A stretch of DNA of 64,000 nt from Callaeas wilsoni (lineage: Eukaryota > Chordata > Aves > Passeriformes > Callaeidae): contig VWPU01014041.1 in the NCBI GenBank assembly GCA_013398955.1, forward strand, positions 164,099 through 228,098. The letters run 5' to 3'. Below, piece after piece: positions 1 to 12,229 of this stretch; the first letter of the stretch is position 1; every line of letters starts with the position of its first letter. The notes below the pieces were generated by a model. That model did no database searches, was not told the origin of the DNA, and saw only the letters and a program-made list of their open reading frames with translations. The position numbers and the translations under genes were made by a program.

Positions 1-2840
1 ATTGTACACACATGCAGAGAGTACACTGTAACAACACTGTAGAAATTCCTATCCACTCACCTCATTTATAACATACCTAACATCAGGAACTGTCCTCTCC
101 CTGATCTGTCCAGTCCATATAAAATCTTGCCTCAGATTCCTTGATTCTTCCAATCCACCATACTGCATTCAGCATGTAAGTATACACTTATCTGTTGTTC
201 ATTTGTCTACTATTTTGCTTTTAAAATATGCTTTAAACACTGGTCCACATAAGGTAATGCCCTTAAGAATATTATGTACAAATGTTCATTTCAAACTAGA
301 TGTGTCCCCTTTATTTTCAGGTTGTAAAGACCTCTTATTTTAACAAGCACCCCAATAAACATTTATCTAGGTCCCATGGGTGTTTGTTACAGGTTGCCAG
401 TGCTTCTGAAAATGCCTGAGGTTTTTCAATAACTATTTACAATATTCCATAATCCATTTTAATTTTTTTCCCTGAGTTTCCTAGAGCACGGTGTCTCCTT
501 TTGTAAATTTCGGAGGGATTAGATTACATTTTGTATCTTATGGAGTGTCAAGTAAACCTCAGTGCCTAATAAACAATCCTTACCAGTTATATTCAACCCC
601 CCTTCACGTGGGCCAACAAATATGATGTGGAAGAAACATCTTAACAGCACATTTGAGCTAGTGTGAACTCGAGCTGGTTGGTATTGTTATTGTAAAAGCT
701 GTTCCCACCCTGCTCACCACTAAGCTGTGTGTCTTCTTACCAATTATTCCTTTATTTGAAATTTTTACATGACAGTTAGAGCTGGAAAACTCTCACGTTG
801 CATTTTGGAAGTATACTCTACGCACAAAAGAAATTTGTGATGAAGAGTCAACTCAGTACAAGCAAAATTGAACTGTTGTTTACCGCACACAACAAGGACA
901 CGCGAGGGGAGCACGCACAGCCTAACTTCGGGCAGCACAGTCACGCCGCTTGTCAGCAGAGAGAAATCACTCCACAGGACCGCAAAGCAGGCTCCTGCCC
1001 AAGATGCTTTGAACTGTCCTCTAAGGCAATACATCTTTTCCTACCAATTAGAGAGGAACGCAGGGCTAACTAACTAATAGCTTGCTACCTCAGTACACCA
1101 TATAATCGGTCTAATTTTCATTCAGATCTTTACAACAGGTTAGAGGTGAAAAGTTAGCAGCAGCCACGGCTTCCTAGAAGACATTTCCTTCTCTTTCTTC
1201 TGTTTCGCTCTGAAAATCATTTCCACTCTTGTAACACCTGATGTGTGCAGGCTCCCCAGGACAGACAAATCCATGTGTAAGCAGACTGTTTGTTTTGAAT
1301 TAGAGAAAAACTTCCTTGAGTCATTCCTCATAAACCAAACAGATGACATTAAAGGAAACAGTGGATAATCTCCTTTGGCTTAAAAGGGGTAATGAACAAG
1401 TGCCAAATAGATTTTCACTGATAATACAAACTGATTTGAAACAGGCTGGCTGCACTCTGGCCTGCAGTGGTAGACTGGTTGGTGTTCACTGCTGTGTACT
1501 TAATTTATGGACCATCTCCTAATGCCTAGAAGTTGCTCTTCATGGGGAAAAATATCTATGCCTATATTTATATTGATATATACCTGACAATCCTTTAATG
1601 AGAAGCAATTCAGAGAGGCTTGTATCCACGGGGGTGGTTTAGAGAACTCCAAAGCTTTCTTCAGCTCAAGACTTCTGAGCCACCCTGTCAAATGCTCATC
1701 CTGCTTAGGTAATCTCTGCAACCCTTCAGTATTGCCTCACCAACAGTCCTTCCTGTGCACCTGGAAGGTGCTTTCCACCGGTGAGTGAAGCTGACTTACA
1801 TCATCCAGCTGTCCACAGCCAGCCTGACAAGCTCCCCGAACCGGCTCAGAGCTGGAACTCAGACATTCAGAGCAGCAGCACAACTTTTCAGTCATCAAAC
1901 CAAAAGCCAGGCAGTGTAAAGATACCCCTACAATGTCCTGCAGCTTAGGTGCTCCAACCCATCAGGAATCAGGGATTTATAAGCGATTTTTGGGGGTTTT
2001 TTTTAAAGAGTTTTTATTTTAGTTTAAAATGAGCAAACAAAAGTAAGAGTCTGCAAATCCACTGGGCTAAAACAATAATCTTGCCACATAGCCCGTCCAG
2101 CTTGAAACTGACCTCCCACTCTTGTTTGGGTTTGGGTTTTTTGGGTTTTTTTTAAAGACTCCAGACTCAACCCTCGACCTCTCCCCTCGCCCCCCCCACC
2201 CAATAAAGATATCAGTGAAGATAGAATAGAGTAAAATTTGAAATGTAAACTGAAAAATAAATTAATAAATAAAGAGAGTAACATCATATTCCATCTACCA
2301 CTCAAGTCCTGACCTGGCTAGCCTGTCCCCTGGCTAGCTAGAGCAACTCCCATGTATTCCAATATAGGGAAAAATCCCCTTGTGCATAAGGAGTCCCTTC
2401 TAAGACAAAATTTTGAAGATCAACTTTGTGATTTAAGGGAAGTGGAGGCAGAAATTTAATCTTTTAATTATTTCTAGTTTCTCTCTTCACAATGTCGTTC
2501 TAAGACCCTTTCCCTTGCTTCAGTATCGTTCACCTTGAGGTGGAACCAGAACAGGAAGCTGAAATGCCAAATGACTGGAAGAAAAACTGTGCTTGTGGTA
2601 CTCCTGACCACACCAAATGCAAAGAGCACAAAGAGCTCATTTTCCTAAGTCTCAACCCATTTCCACCCCAAAGAGCCACAGAAAAGCCTCAGATAAACAT
2701 CCAGATCTTTGATTGTTTATGCAAACTGAACACTTCACAGGTTTTTGGAGACTAGCCCATCACTAAAAGGAATAAGAAAAGCTTTCCATACCCGTAATCC
2801 GAGAGCTTTCGCCTTCTTCACGGCCATGATCAAATATCAT
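1..2840. other. Non-coding stretch with a small CpG patch near 0.9 kb
   Basis: No convincing exon. At about 880-1000 there are eight or so CG pairs (ACACGCGAGGGGAGCACGCA and nearby), which may mark a small regulatory element. Two short plus-strand frames and one minus-strand frame overlap there without motifs. The rest is AT-rich, with T-rich runs near 1990 and 2140. Confidence 0.5.
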
Positions 2841-2861
2841 TTTGTTTCCTCTTATTTTCAG

Positions 2862-2909
2862 ATTTCATCCAGCAGACAGAAAAACGAACAAGTACACGGT
2901 ATGATTCAG
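2862..2909 (+). other. Candidate 48-bp micro-exon
   Basis: The stretch is preceded by a pyrimidine-rich acceptor (TTTCCTCTTATTTTCAG, ending at 2861) and followed by a near-perfect donor (CAG then GTAAGTTTTC, from 2910). Its length is a multiple of three. Two frames are open: one reads ISSSRQKNEQVHGMIQ; the other, with one base borrowed from each neighbour, reads FIQQTEKRTSTRYDS. I cannot assign either to a gene. Symmetric exons of this size are common among neuronal alternative exons, which fits an intronic setting, but similar acceptor-donor pairs also arise by chance in this much sequence. Confidence 0.3.
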
Positions 2910-2919
2910 GTAAGTTTTC

Positions 2920-4900
2920 TTTTTAGGATTTACAGATTAACATAAAACCAAATTATACAGCCCAAACAAGTCACACAAAGAGCCCAACGCTATAGGTCAA
3001 ATTCCATTTCTGCAACAATTTTACCCAAAACAGATGTATAAGTAACCTTACAAAAAACATGTGAGTCTCTATTTTGGCTGCTGGTTAAGAACCTCCTGTG
3101 CAGTCTATTCCTGTCAAGGGCAGAAGTAAAATAATCCAGACAAAAAAAAAAAGTGACCCTCAGAAGCATACATGCAAAACTTATTAACTGACTCTAATTC
3201 TCTAAGTACACATAGACGGTGACCAGTATTGATTTTAGGGATATTCAGTATTTAAAAGTAATCGGTTTTCCTCTAGCACAGCTCCCCCTCCCCACTAGCC
3301 TTAAATGGAGAATGATGCAAAGATTCAAGACCAGGATTATTTTTCCACAATGCACTAGACTTTCTAGATGACTCGCAAATACTCCCAGATCATGCATGTG
3401 ACTCACAATACAGCAAAAGACATTTTAAAATTCTGATTCCTGCAAAAGCCACTCAGTGAAAACGTGACATTTCAAAAACTATAACCTAGGAAGATGTATA
3501 ATAGATAAAACTAAAAATAAAAACAAAGAACAAAAAAAACCAAACAAAACAACAAACAACAAACAAGTGAGAAAGAGTTTATTATGCGCTTGTCTGCAAA
3601 ATATCACAGGATATCTTCTGTCCCACCCTACCCTCACATCATGAGCTCACTAAGAGGTGAGTTTCACTGACAGGCTTCACAAAAGAAACCCCAAATCCGC
3701 AACACAGGCGTGGCAGAGAGAATCCTCCCTCAAGGGGCAAATTCCTTCCTCTGGGCAGGGGCTGATAAAAGCATTAAGAGGCCCAAGAAACAGTTCTGTG
3801 CTGTAAGTGTTTTTGGTATATGATCCCAGGCTGGTCCAGAGGAAAGATCTAGAGTACCTCTGAAGGTCTGTTAAAGTTTTTATACCTCCACAAACACTTT
3901 CCCCATGGAAAGTGAAGACAGTAATTAATAGGAAATAGAGGGAGTGCAAAGTATCGCATGGATGCCTGTTAGCACAGGTCCCGGGTCTTATCTCTCTCAG
4001 AAATACATAAGGAGAAAATCCTGCATCACAGCTAAGACCACTGTTTTATCTCAATATTATATAACCTGGAGTTAAGGGCTAATGCGGCTTTTAGGCAAAC
4101 CAAGTTGAAAGGCAGTAGTGTCAGCTCAATATGTATTGAACTGGAGAATAAAGATCACTGAAGCATTGAAGGTATAGCATAAGAGTAGCTATGAACCTAA
4201 TTACTTGAGTAATTGAATGAGAATATACCCCACCCTAATTATAAGCAATAACATTTTTTAAGTAAACTAACTACAAGATGTCAATATATGATAATCAAAA
4301 ATATGCAGCATAGCTCTTGGATTTTGTGGGATCAATAAATCTCCTTTTAGTGGCATTCTAAATCACTTCCTTTGTATGGGTCGCTATATCATCCTTTAAC
4401 AACCTGCACCTAGCCCCACTAAAGAAAAATGAAATCTGAATTGACTGGTGTTCATGATTCACTCTGCCAGAGTGGCACTTGGTACCCTCCTGCCCTCCCA
4501 AGGTGTGGATCTTGCTGCAGATCCAAGTGCACACAGGTGTCCCATGAGACATGGTCCCTTTTGCTATTGCTGACACTGTAATTTCTGCTAAAGAGGAGCT
4601 GTAGTTCGTTTAAAATGAAATAATTTTTTAAAAAACTGTTTCTCCTGTACTGACTTTGTTCAAGGTCTATTACACACACACAGCATCTTTACAGCTACTC
4701 AGCTCAACCACACGGCTGAGACAAACCCTTCTCCAGAGCCTGGGCTGTCACTTCAGACTTCTTTCTTTCTTCTTTCCCTCCTCACGTTTTTGTTTTATGT
4801 TTACTTTATTTGTGAGTGCAAAAAAAGAACAAGTAAGGGGAGGATTTAGCCTTGATTGGTCTGAATCTGCAAGGGTCAGAGGTTTCAGATCTTCTCCTAA
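2920..4900. other. Non-coding AT-rich stretch
   Basis: No exon or transposon recognised. It contains A-rich simple sequence near 3.5 kb and short frames typical of chance. Confidence 0.5.
3514..3567 (+). repeat. A-rich CAAA/CAA simple repeat
   Basis: Irregular AAAC and CAA units in an A-rich strand. Simple sequence. Confidence 0.7.
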
Positions 4901-4921
4901 TCGATTTGTGTGTGCCGAGTT

Positions 4922-5569
4922 TCATAAGGGACAAAATGTTTTATGCTTTCTCCAAGTGGCGCAAAAGCACAAGCCTGGTTCTCTCGAGTAACAAAGATTG
5001 TTTCTGAGCAGCTTTTCCCGAGGCACCGAGTGATGTAAAGGATGATTGGCAGAGTGCGTGGCTCTGAATAAATGAATAGCACACATATGTTCTTTTTTTC
5101 CCCTCTTTTCCTTTCCCCCCTCCTCTCCTCCGAGAGGCTTTTCAGCCCCGTTTCGAAGCGTGCACTTGCAGAGCAGCACCTGCGTTTTGCTGGCTGCTTT
5201 CAGGAGACCTGGCGGGCTGACACTCCCACGGCGAAGGGCTCGCTTAATAAATGCTTCTGAGGCAAAAAGCCATTTTTTTGGGGCTCGTTTCCGGCGCGGG
5301 GGGTCGGCGGGCGCCATCCGCACGCCCACACTGCCACCTGCCGGCAGCGGCCGAGCACACCCCGCTCCTCCCGGCACACGGGGGAGCGAAGAAAAGAGAT
5401 AAAAAAGGGAAAATGAAGTTACCCGCGTTGCTTCGAAAGGTGGGAAGCTTCCTAGTAGTATCCCGAAAAGAGACAACTGTCCCCGCACATCTGGCAGGGA
5501 GCTGGTTTTTTGCTGAACGGTGTTCATGACCCAGCTTGCTGGCTGCATCCAGTTGAAACAGCCCAGCAC
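4922..5569 (-). other. Long minus-strand open frame (215 codons) across the CpG cluster
   Basis: The frame begins at a CTG; the first ATG lies seven codons in. It is basic and Pro/Arg/Gly-rich where it crosses the CpG cluster (for example DPPRRKRAPKK), and has no recognisable domain. GC-rich DNA contains few stop codons, which explains most of its length. It could be the first exon of a non-coding transcript reading leftward from the cluster. No evidence favours translation. Confidence 0.12.
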
Positions 5570-5600
5570 CCCGCCTCGTACCCAGCCCTAATGAGCTCCG
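5130..5600. promoter_or_regulatory. CpG-rich cluster, candidate promoter or enhancer
   Basis: This is the most CpG-dense stretch in the window. Between about 5285 and 5400 I count roughly sixteen CG pairs, with CGGCGCGGGG, GGTCGGCGGGCGCC and GCCGGCAGCGGCCGAGC-type words; the rest of the window is CpG-poor. An E-box (CACCTG) lies inside at about 5335. CpG clusters that escape methylation usually mark vertebrate promoters or strong enhancers. No TATA box or first exon can be placed with confidence on either strand. Open frames overlap here on both strands (minus 5569 to 4922, 215 codons; plus 5611 to 6135, 174 codons), but none resembles a known family. High GC content by itself lowers the frequency of stop codons. 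Confidence 0.55.
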
Positions 5601-5689
5601 ACAGTTCACATTGGGTTTGGCAAATAGATGGCTGCCAAAGAATCATTTCCAGTTACTGTCAAACGTGGTTGGAGACCGTATTTACTTTT

Positions 5690-8440
5690 TAAAGACAATT
5701 ATTGATCTGCAGTTGCACAGTGGCCATCCATTTCATTTATCCCCTACGCCACTAAGAACGGTGTCAGAAGTTCCCAGTTTAATGGAATTAGATCATTTGG
5801 GCAACTGCCAGTTCCACATGAGTTACTTTAACTCCTCTACTGCCACAGTGCCCTTCCCACGCCATGACTTGCTGATACTCCTGCAAAATCTGCTAGATCC
5901 TAGCACTGTTCTGAAGTGGTGGTGCCTTCTCAGACACCAGAAGGTCAGAGGTAATTGTCCCTTAGCTCCCGATCTTGGAACAATGACACACCAATTAAGC
6001 CATGAGGCAAAACAAAACAAAACAAAAACAAAACAAACAAAAAAAATCAGAAGATCTCTCAACAGCTTGACAGATGTGACTGTGCAACTGTGCAACTCAC
6101 TCGTTGCCAGAGTCACATTCAAGGCTTGTGCATAGAGTTGAAGAACCATAATTTAAACCGAGCTCTTGAATTATCACTGAAAAAAATGGCCATGGTTTGT
6201 AAATAGAATTTCCCTTTAAACATGTTAACTGATCTTGCTTTTTGTGAGCATTTGTGTGAGGAAAGTTTCCTCCACGCTAGTGTTTATAGTAAACAAATTT
6301 GAGGCCCAGTACTCTAGTCGGCTGATGAAAAAACAGAATGGTATTCCACAGTGAATTAAATTATTTTTGTAGGGAAAAGGAAAATTCTACCTTTGTTTTG
6401 GGATGAATACCATAGAATGGTACTATGTTTCTGGCCAAAAGAAACCGCTGAAAAAACATACATCAAATTATTCTGACAGGTCCAGTAGACCTTCAAGGCT
6501 TACAGAATATACAACTCATTACATTTAAGCTGTCAGGTACAAAAATAACATCAATACCATGTAATTCAGGTGACCAATCATGCAGCCAAAGTATCTTAAC
6601 ATTTCACAGGATGACAACAGGGACAAATCAGATAATGATTCGCAGGCTAAAATGTGCTTTATGTTTACAGTTAAAGCAGCTCAATGGGGAAATAAATAAA
6701 TAAATGATAAAATAGATAAAATAACCCTCCACAAAAATCTCCCCAGAAAAAAGAAATTGCAGGAAAAACATCCTAAACATTCTTAAAACAGCTTTAGATG
6801 TGACTTTTGTGGCTGTGGCTGTTCCTATGTCAGAAAGCAACGCTACTGGTTCTTCAACTGATTTGTGTTCAGGTAAAACACCTCCATCAGTAAAATGCTC
6901 ACAGACCTCAGCCTATCATCCCTAGTCACTGGGACATCAGAACTAGCCATGCACAAAACAGATTGCCCTTTCTATATCAACTTCAGGCTCTTTACACTCT
7001 ACCCTGCATTCAGCACCTCCAGAACTGGACTTAGAGGATATTAAGCTGGAGGAATTTCATTTCCAACTCATTCTGAAGATCCCTGTAATTCTATTAGACT
7101 CTCTACAGCATTCGACCTAGCCCAGCAGCTCTATAAGATATAATTAACAAAAAAAATTCCCAAAAACCAAAACTATGCAGTTTTTTACTTGTCTTACTTG
7201 CTGAGTAGTAATGCAGTTATCCAGGGAAGTTCTCTCTGCACTCTCAAGTTTTGGAACTCCTGTGCAGTCACATCAAAGCAGCAGCCCTGGCCACAGCAGC
7301 TCCTCTGACTGCTCACACGTGGGCGAAAGGGCTCAGAGCTATTACAGTAACATTTGGTGCCCTCACAGCCATCACATACTCTGGAGCCAAGCAAGCAAAG
7401 CAGACCAGGTGAAATATCTCCTTACTGTAATCACATGAAGTCCCTTCAAAGTCACCAAAAAAAAAAAAAAGCAGCTAAAAACAGAACTCAAAATTAATCA
7501 CCACCACTACAAATGTTCAAAACTAAACTCTCACTTCAAAAATTCTCACCATAACTTCTGCTGGTTAAATCCCATGGGGATAATCAATATTTCTTATTAG
7601 TTTTTAACATGCTACTCTTCAGTTTCATGAGCTAACATCTGTGATTTTGAACTACTGATAGAAATAACTAGCGTAGAGAAGGTAAGTAATTCCATGATTT
7701 ACAAATAGCAATGTTCTGGGAGTTTCACCATCTGAAAGCAAGTTGGTGTACAAACAGAACATAATAAATACAGAGATATCTTGAAGATCACTATATAAGA
7801 AAGTCCCTAATAAATGGTAGACAAACCCTTGGCTCTCAGTCATGTGCCTGCTCTGAATCTCAAATCCATTTTGGTTACACGATATCAAAAAATATTCTTT
7901 TCTTTAACTGGCTTAACAACAACGGTAAAACTACATAGGTCTTTTTTTCCATATGAGATTTTCACAAATTGTTTGAAGCATTTCAGTTTTTTTTGCTATA
8001 AAACTGTCTCCAATATTTGAAACTAAAAGTTTCATTTCCATGATATATGTTTTAAATTAAGAAAAGTTAGCAACATTTTAAAATTACCAGAGCTATCCTG
8101 TCCGTTCCAAGACCACAACATTTTGGAAAATGGACTATTTAGCAACTGATCTACATTCATTCTTAATTAAAATTTAAGTGAAAATAATCGGTGAACATAT
8201 TAATGAGAAAAGAATATGGGTCATTCTTGAAACCTGGATAACAAAAATAACTTTCTCCCAAAAATAAAGGAGAACAATGAGTTTTATCAATTAAATTTAC
8301 CAGTTAGTGGGTTTTTTTTTTCAAACAGCTTCAGTAGAGGAAAAATTATACATCAGAAAATCTGAGTACTATATTGCCAACATTTAACTAAATACCCCTA
8401 TATCCTGTTAATTTCCCCAATCATCTGAAATGACCTCATA
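5690..8440. other. Non-coding stretch downstream of the CpG cluster
   Basis: A 174-codon plus frame (5611-6135) has no recognisable motif and ends after the CAAAA repeat, so it is probably fortuitous. The segment at about 5700-5840 is higher in complexity than its surroundings and could belong to the same regulatory element as the CpG cluster. The remainder is AT-rich. Confidence 0.45.
6007..6045 (+). repeat. (CAAAA)n A-rich simple repeat
   Basis: CAAAA and CAAAAA units with a terminal A run. A simple repeat with no evident retrocopy before it. Confidence 0.8.
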
Positions 8441-8463
8441 TTTCAGTTTGCGGAATAAAATGT

Positions 8464-9099
8464 TTGCACTTAAGGTTCCATGAAATGTTTGGGCGATTTG
8501 AGTTTCTACACTGCTCGCTGAAAATGTCACCAAATTCTTTGCGCTGCAGAAACCAGCAAACGAACATTTTCAAGTGTCGGAATACTGAAGCGTTACAGGG
8601 GCAGTGCTCACTGCTGCATGGGAAATGGGGGTCCTCAGAAGCAGCCGCTAATATTTGTAGGCAGCAGGTTCAAAAGGATTGGTATAAAGGGGATACTCCA
8701 TGTCAGTTAATTTCCAGGCCAAAACCTGCCATAATTTACCTAGGCAACATCCCTGCAATACACACCCAGACAGCGGATGGCACAGCCTGTTTGGGGCAGA
8801 GCTTCTGCTCTGGCTGCCCAGGACTATTGCAAGGAAAGGGAGGTCATCTGCAGATTTCCCTGTTATTCACCTTGGGTCCCCTGACTGCCAGAAATGCAGA
8901 GATGCAGGAAAAAACCACAGGGTTCTCCAGTGTTATGGCTCAGGATTCTGAGAAAAGGTGCCTTACTACTAAAAGCAAGGTGTTCACATCATTTGCACCA
9001 TTATTTGTGTCAGGACTTAATTTGGCCCAGGTACTTGTTTTCCTCGCTATTAGGTCAAAATGGACGCCACATCAGAAATATTTCATTGCTCTTTGTTGA
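8464..9099 (+). other. Long open frame of 211 codons, function unknown
   Basis: This frame is open for 636 bases; the first ATG is at about 8485 and the stop is TGA at 9097-9099. It is Cys- and Gln-rich in places, with no signal peptide, membrane segment or motif that I recognise. A pyrimidine-containing acceptor-like site ends at about 8448 (CATATTTCAG). Two other plus-strand frames overlap its second half. Chance production of one such frame in 64 kb is uncommon but not remarkable, so it is recorded as an open stretch rather than a gene. Confidence 0.15.
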
Positions 9100-9109
9100 T
9101 CCTCCTGTT

Positions 9110-12100
9110 AAAAGGGCATTGTAAAAATTGGCGGCAATTATTTTCATCTCATAACTCTGAATGATTCTTTAACATATTCATAACAAAATTTAACACAGAA
9201 AATATTGCAAAGCACAACTCATATCAAAAGTGATCAGTAGGAAACAAGCATCACTAAACCTCACTAAACCTGACTTTTATTTGCTAAGGAAAACAGCACT
9301 GTAAACTTCCCTACAATGTACTCCTTCTGAGAGCCTTCTAACACAAAGGTCTGCAGGAAATTATTCTCCAGAACTAAAATTTAACAGAGTATGATGTTAT
9401 CCACACAGTTGCTTTTAGCAGTATCAAAAAAAAAAAAAATCAACCCCACATCTTGAAGAAACATAGTTAATAGGAAAAAAAGTTTCACGATCTTGAAAGA
9501 ACGATATTTCTGCAGACATAGTTAGACATCAAATTCACAGTACACAAACATTAATAATATTCATAGCTACATAAAAGCATGGCACCCCTTGGAAATCAAC
9601 AAGATTTTGGCTTACGCACAAAGTCAGACCTCTAAATATTTGTAACCAGTCTGATTTATGCATTTACACCAGTCTGATTTACTCATTTACAGCAGTGAAA
9701 GATCTGAAATCAATAATATTATAACATTTGGAAGCATAAGTAATGTGGAGCATCACAAGTTCAGGTACTTTTTTTCCAGGTTTCTTAGAGATTCAACCCT
9801 AAAGTCATGAATGCATCAGACTTAATTATTTTAGTAGCTAGTTAAAATATTGATAACCCCTCGGTTACAGAGGATAGACCAAAACCATGAACTCTGAAGA
9901 CTGCCCCAAAAGCTAGAGGGAAATTAAAATAATTGGTTTTAATCACAAATTTATAATTGGTACTGTTACTTCTAGGCTGTGGCTGCTGGTACAATTGGGC
10001 TACTACACACCTAAGTGAGACAGCCTCCTCTCCCTTCCTAATGAAATAGTCTGCCCTGTGTCTGTGACTAAACCGCAGGTCCTCTCCCTTTTTTCACTAT
10101 GGTCTGGGTCCAAAGTATGCATCTTCAGGGTACTTGAACTGGAACTCAAGTGTGAGGCATCCTTGCATGGATTTCCCTTAGCAAATAGCCCGAGCGGGCT
10201 GAAGACAGATCATTGCAAGCTGTGGTAATTATGCTGGCCTGTGTAATCAATGTATCTATCAAGATGAAAGCCCCACCAACAACTGTCTCTGCTGCAAAGG
10301 TTAGACAAATTTTTCTGTAAGTAACTCAATAAAACGAATGGGGTCTGGATTCCTATGAACTTGTACTTGTTGGATCATCTAATGAAACGCAAAATAACTC
10401 CATAATGCATCTGTGATGCCTTTCTCTTGTGCAGATTCCCAAGAGTCCAATGTGTGAGCTCAGCTTGCAGTCACCTTGTCAGCATAGCTGCCGGTATCAG
10501 CTCCCTCTTCTTCCATACATTTCTGAAGCTCACCGACACTTCATTCCTTCAGAACTTCTACTCTTCTGATGAATCTGGCTGAAGATTTCCAAAAGTTTGG
10601 ACATCATGAGGACGGCCAGAAAGAAGGATAAACGTAGGCAGAGACAGACACAATGACTGCCTCAACCTCCTCCCTGGGAAACCAAGCTAAAAGAGAAATG
10701 TTTGCAGAATAATGTGCTGAACTTGTTTCTGTCAAGTGCGTGGCTCTTAGTCTTAATGTAAAACACTAACTGAACTAAATCTACTTTGATTAAATACAAC
10801 TAATTTTGAAATGTGTGTTGAAGCACTGCAGTGCTACTGAGCTCAGAATTTTTAAGACACTGACAAGAATGTACTGTATTTTTTTTCCAATCTATTTCAA
10901 TTACACTTTTATAATGGCAGAATAATGGCAAGATTAGTCTATTTTATCATGATTAAATCTTGATTAACATATTAAATAACCATTGTACACTAATTAACTC
11001 TATTAAATGCAATGTCCAATACATTGTTCTACTTCTGTAGACTTCCAATGAAAAAGTAACTATCATTAGTATTGTTATTTCTTATACAGTGTTTTTAGGA
11101 TCTAACACAGAGTTTCACTATGGACTAAATACATAAAGGTGTCATTTTCATAAGCTATTTGGGAAGACTTTATTTTGAAAGAAATTTGCAGATAAGTTAC
11201 AATATGAACAGAAAATAATACGTGATTTAAGAGATCATTTCCAAACATGCCCTATTCAATCTTAACTCTGAGGATGTAAAATTTAAATCTATACTCTTGT
11301 AAGGACAGCGTGAAGTTGAATTTTAGATAACCTTCTAGTTTAATTATGTGAAATGGCATTACAGTATTTTACAGGATGCACAGATGAAAAGCCATTACCA
11401 GGGATCTGTCACTATTTCACAACTGTGAACAACTCTAGGCAAGGCTTTTAACCAGCAGTTAAAAACTCCCTTGTGTCTACATCTTGCAGTAACTTTTTAT
11501 TCCACTGGAAACACTTTAAACATCTAGTTTCCTCTGTCATGAGCACCCACAGGAACTCAGACATCTGCAGCCTGATTTCCTTGTCTTGCAAACATCCTCT
11601 CAAAATACAAAATGAGAGCAGCTGTCACTATAAGCCAACATATTTATGCCAGGTTTTCAGCCAACTCTTAAACACAGTTCAGGGGTTTTGTGTACAAAAA
11701 CATATGGACTGAACTGATATTAATAAAAAATAGATTTTTAGAACCTTCCTATCTGCTTCATGAGATGTTTCAAACATGCAATGGGTGATGACACAAAGTG
11801 CTCAAACTCAGACTTGTTTAACTCAGGGTGCTGAGCTGAGGCATCTCTGCTTTCTTAAGGGACACTGAAGGGATTCATGCACCTCCACATGCAGATTTAG
11901 AGACTATGTGTAAAAATAAAACCAAGAAGTTCTTGCTGTGGTAGAAATGAGCAGTAGTTGCATATGTTGTTTCCAATAAAAGCCACAATTATACTTCAAG
12001 AAGCACGAATGCACAGTTGGGATTTGTCCACCCCAGTACTGTCTTTTCCTACTTCTCTTGGTTCAAACCCTGCAACATAACAGAAGTACACTGTAAGGCA

Positions 12101-12225
12101 GCAAGTAAACTTCAGCTTGGTGTTATATACCACCTTTCCAGATAATTGCATCCACACAAGGGAAACTGAATGACGAGCAGAAGCCAAGGCTATGTCAGGA
12201 AGCTGCAAGGTTCTGGCCCTTAGGC
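9110..12225. other. Non-coding AT-rich stretch
   Basis: Beyond the 23-bp duplication, nothing is recognised. The plus frame at 11473-11712 is short and without motifs. Confidence 0.5.
9645..9690 (+). repeat. 23-bp tandem duplication, two copies
   Basis: ACCAGTCTGATTTATGCATT and the following bases are repeated once from 9668 as ACCAGTCTGATTTACTCATT, with two differences. This is a local duplication of the replication-slippage type. Confidence 0.8.
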
Positions 12226-12229
12226 ACAA

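Noticed and set aside
7632..7690. Exon-like stretch between CTACTCTTCAG and AAG/GTAAGTAA
   Set aside because: Good splice-like ends, but all three frames contain stops; at most a non-coding exon, and chance is the simpler reading.
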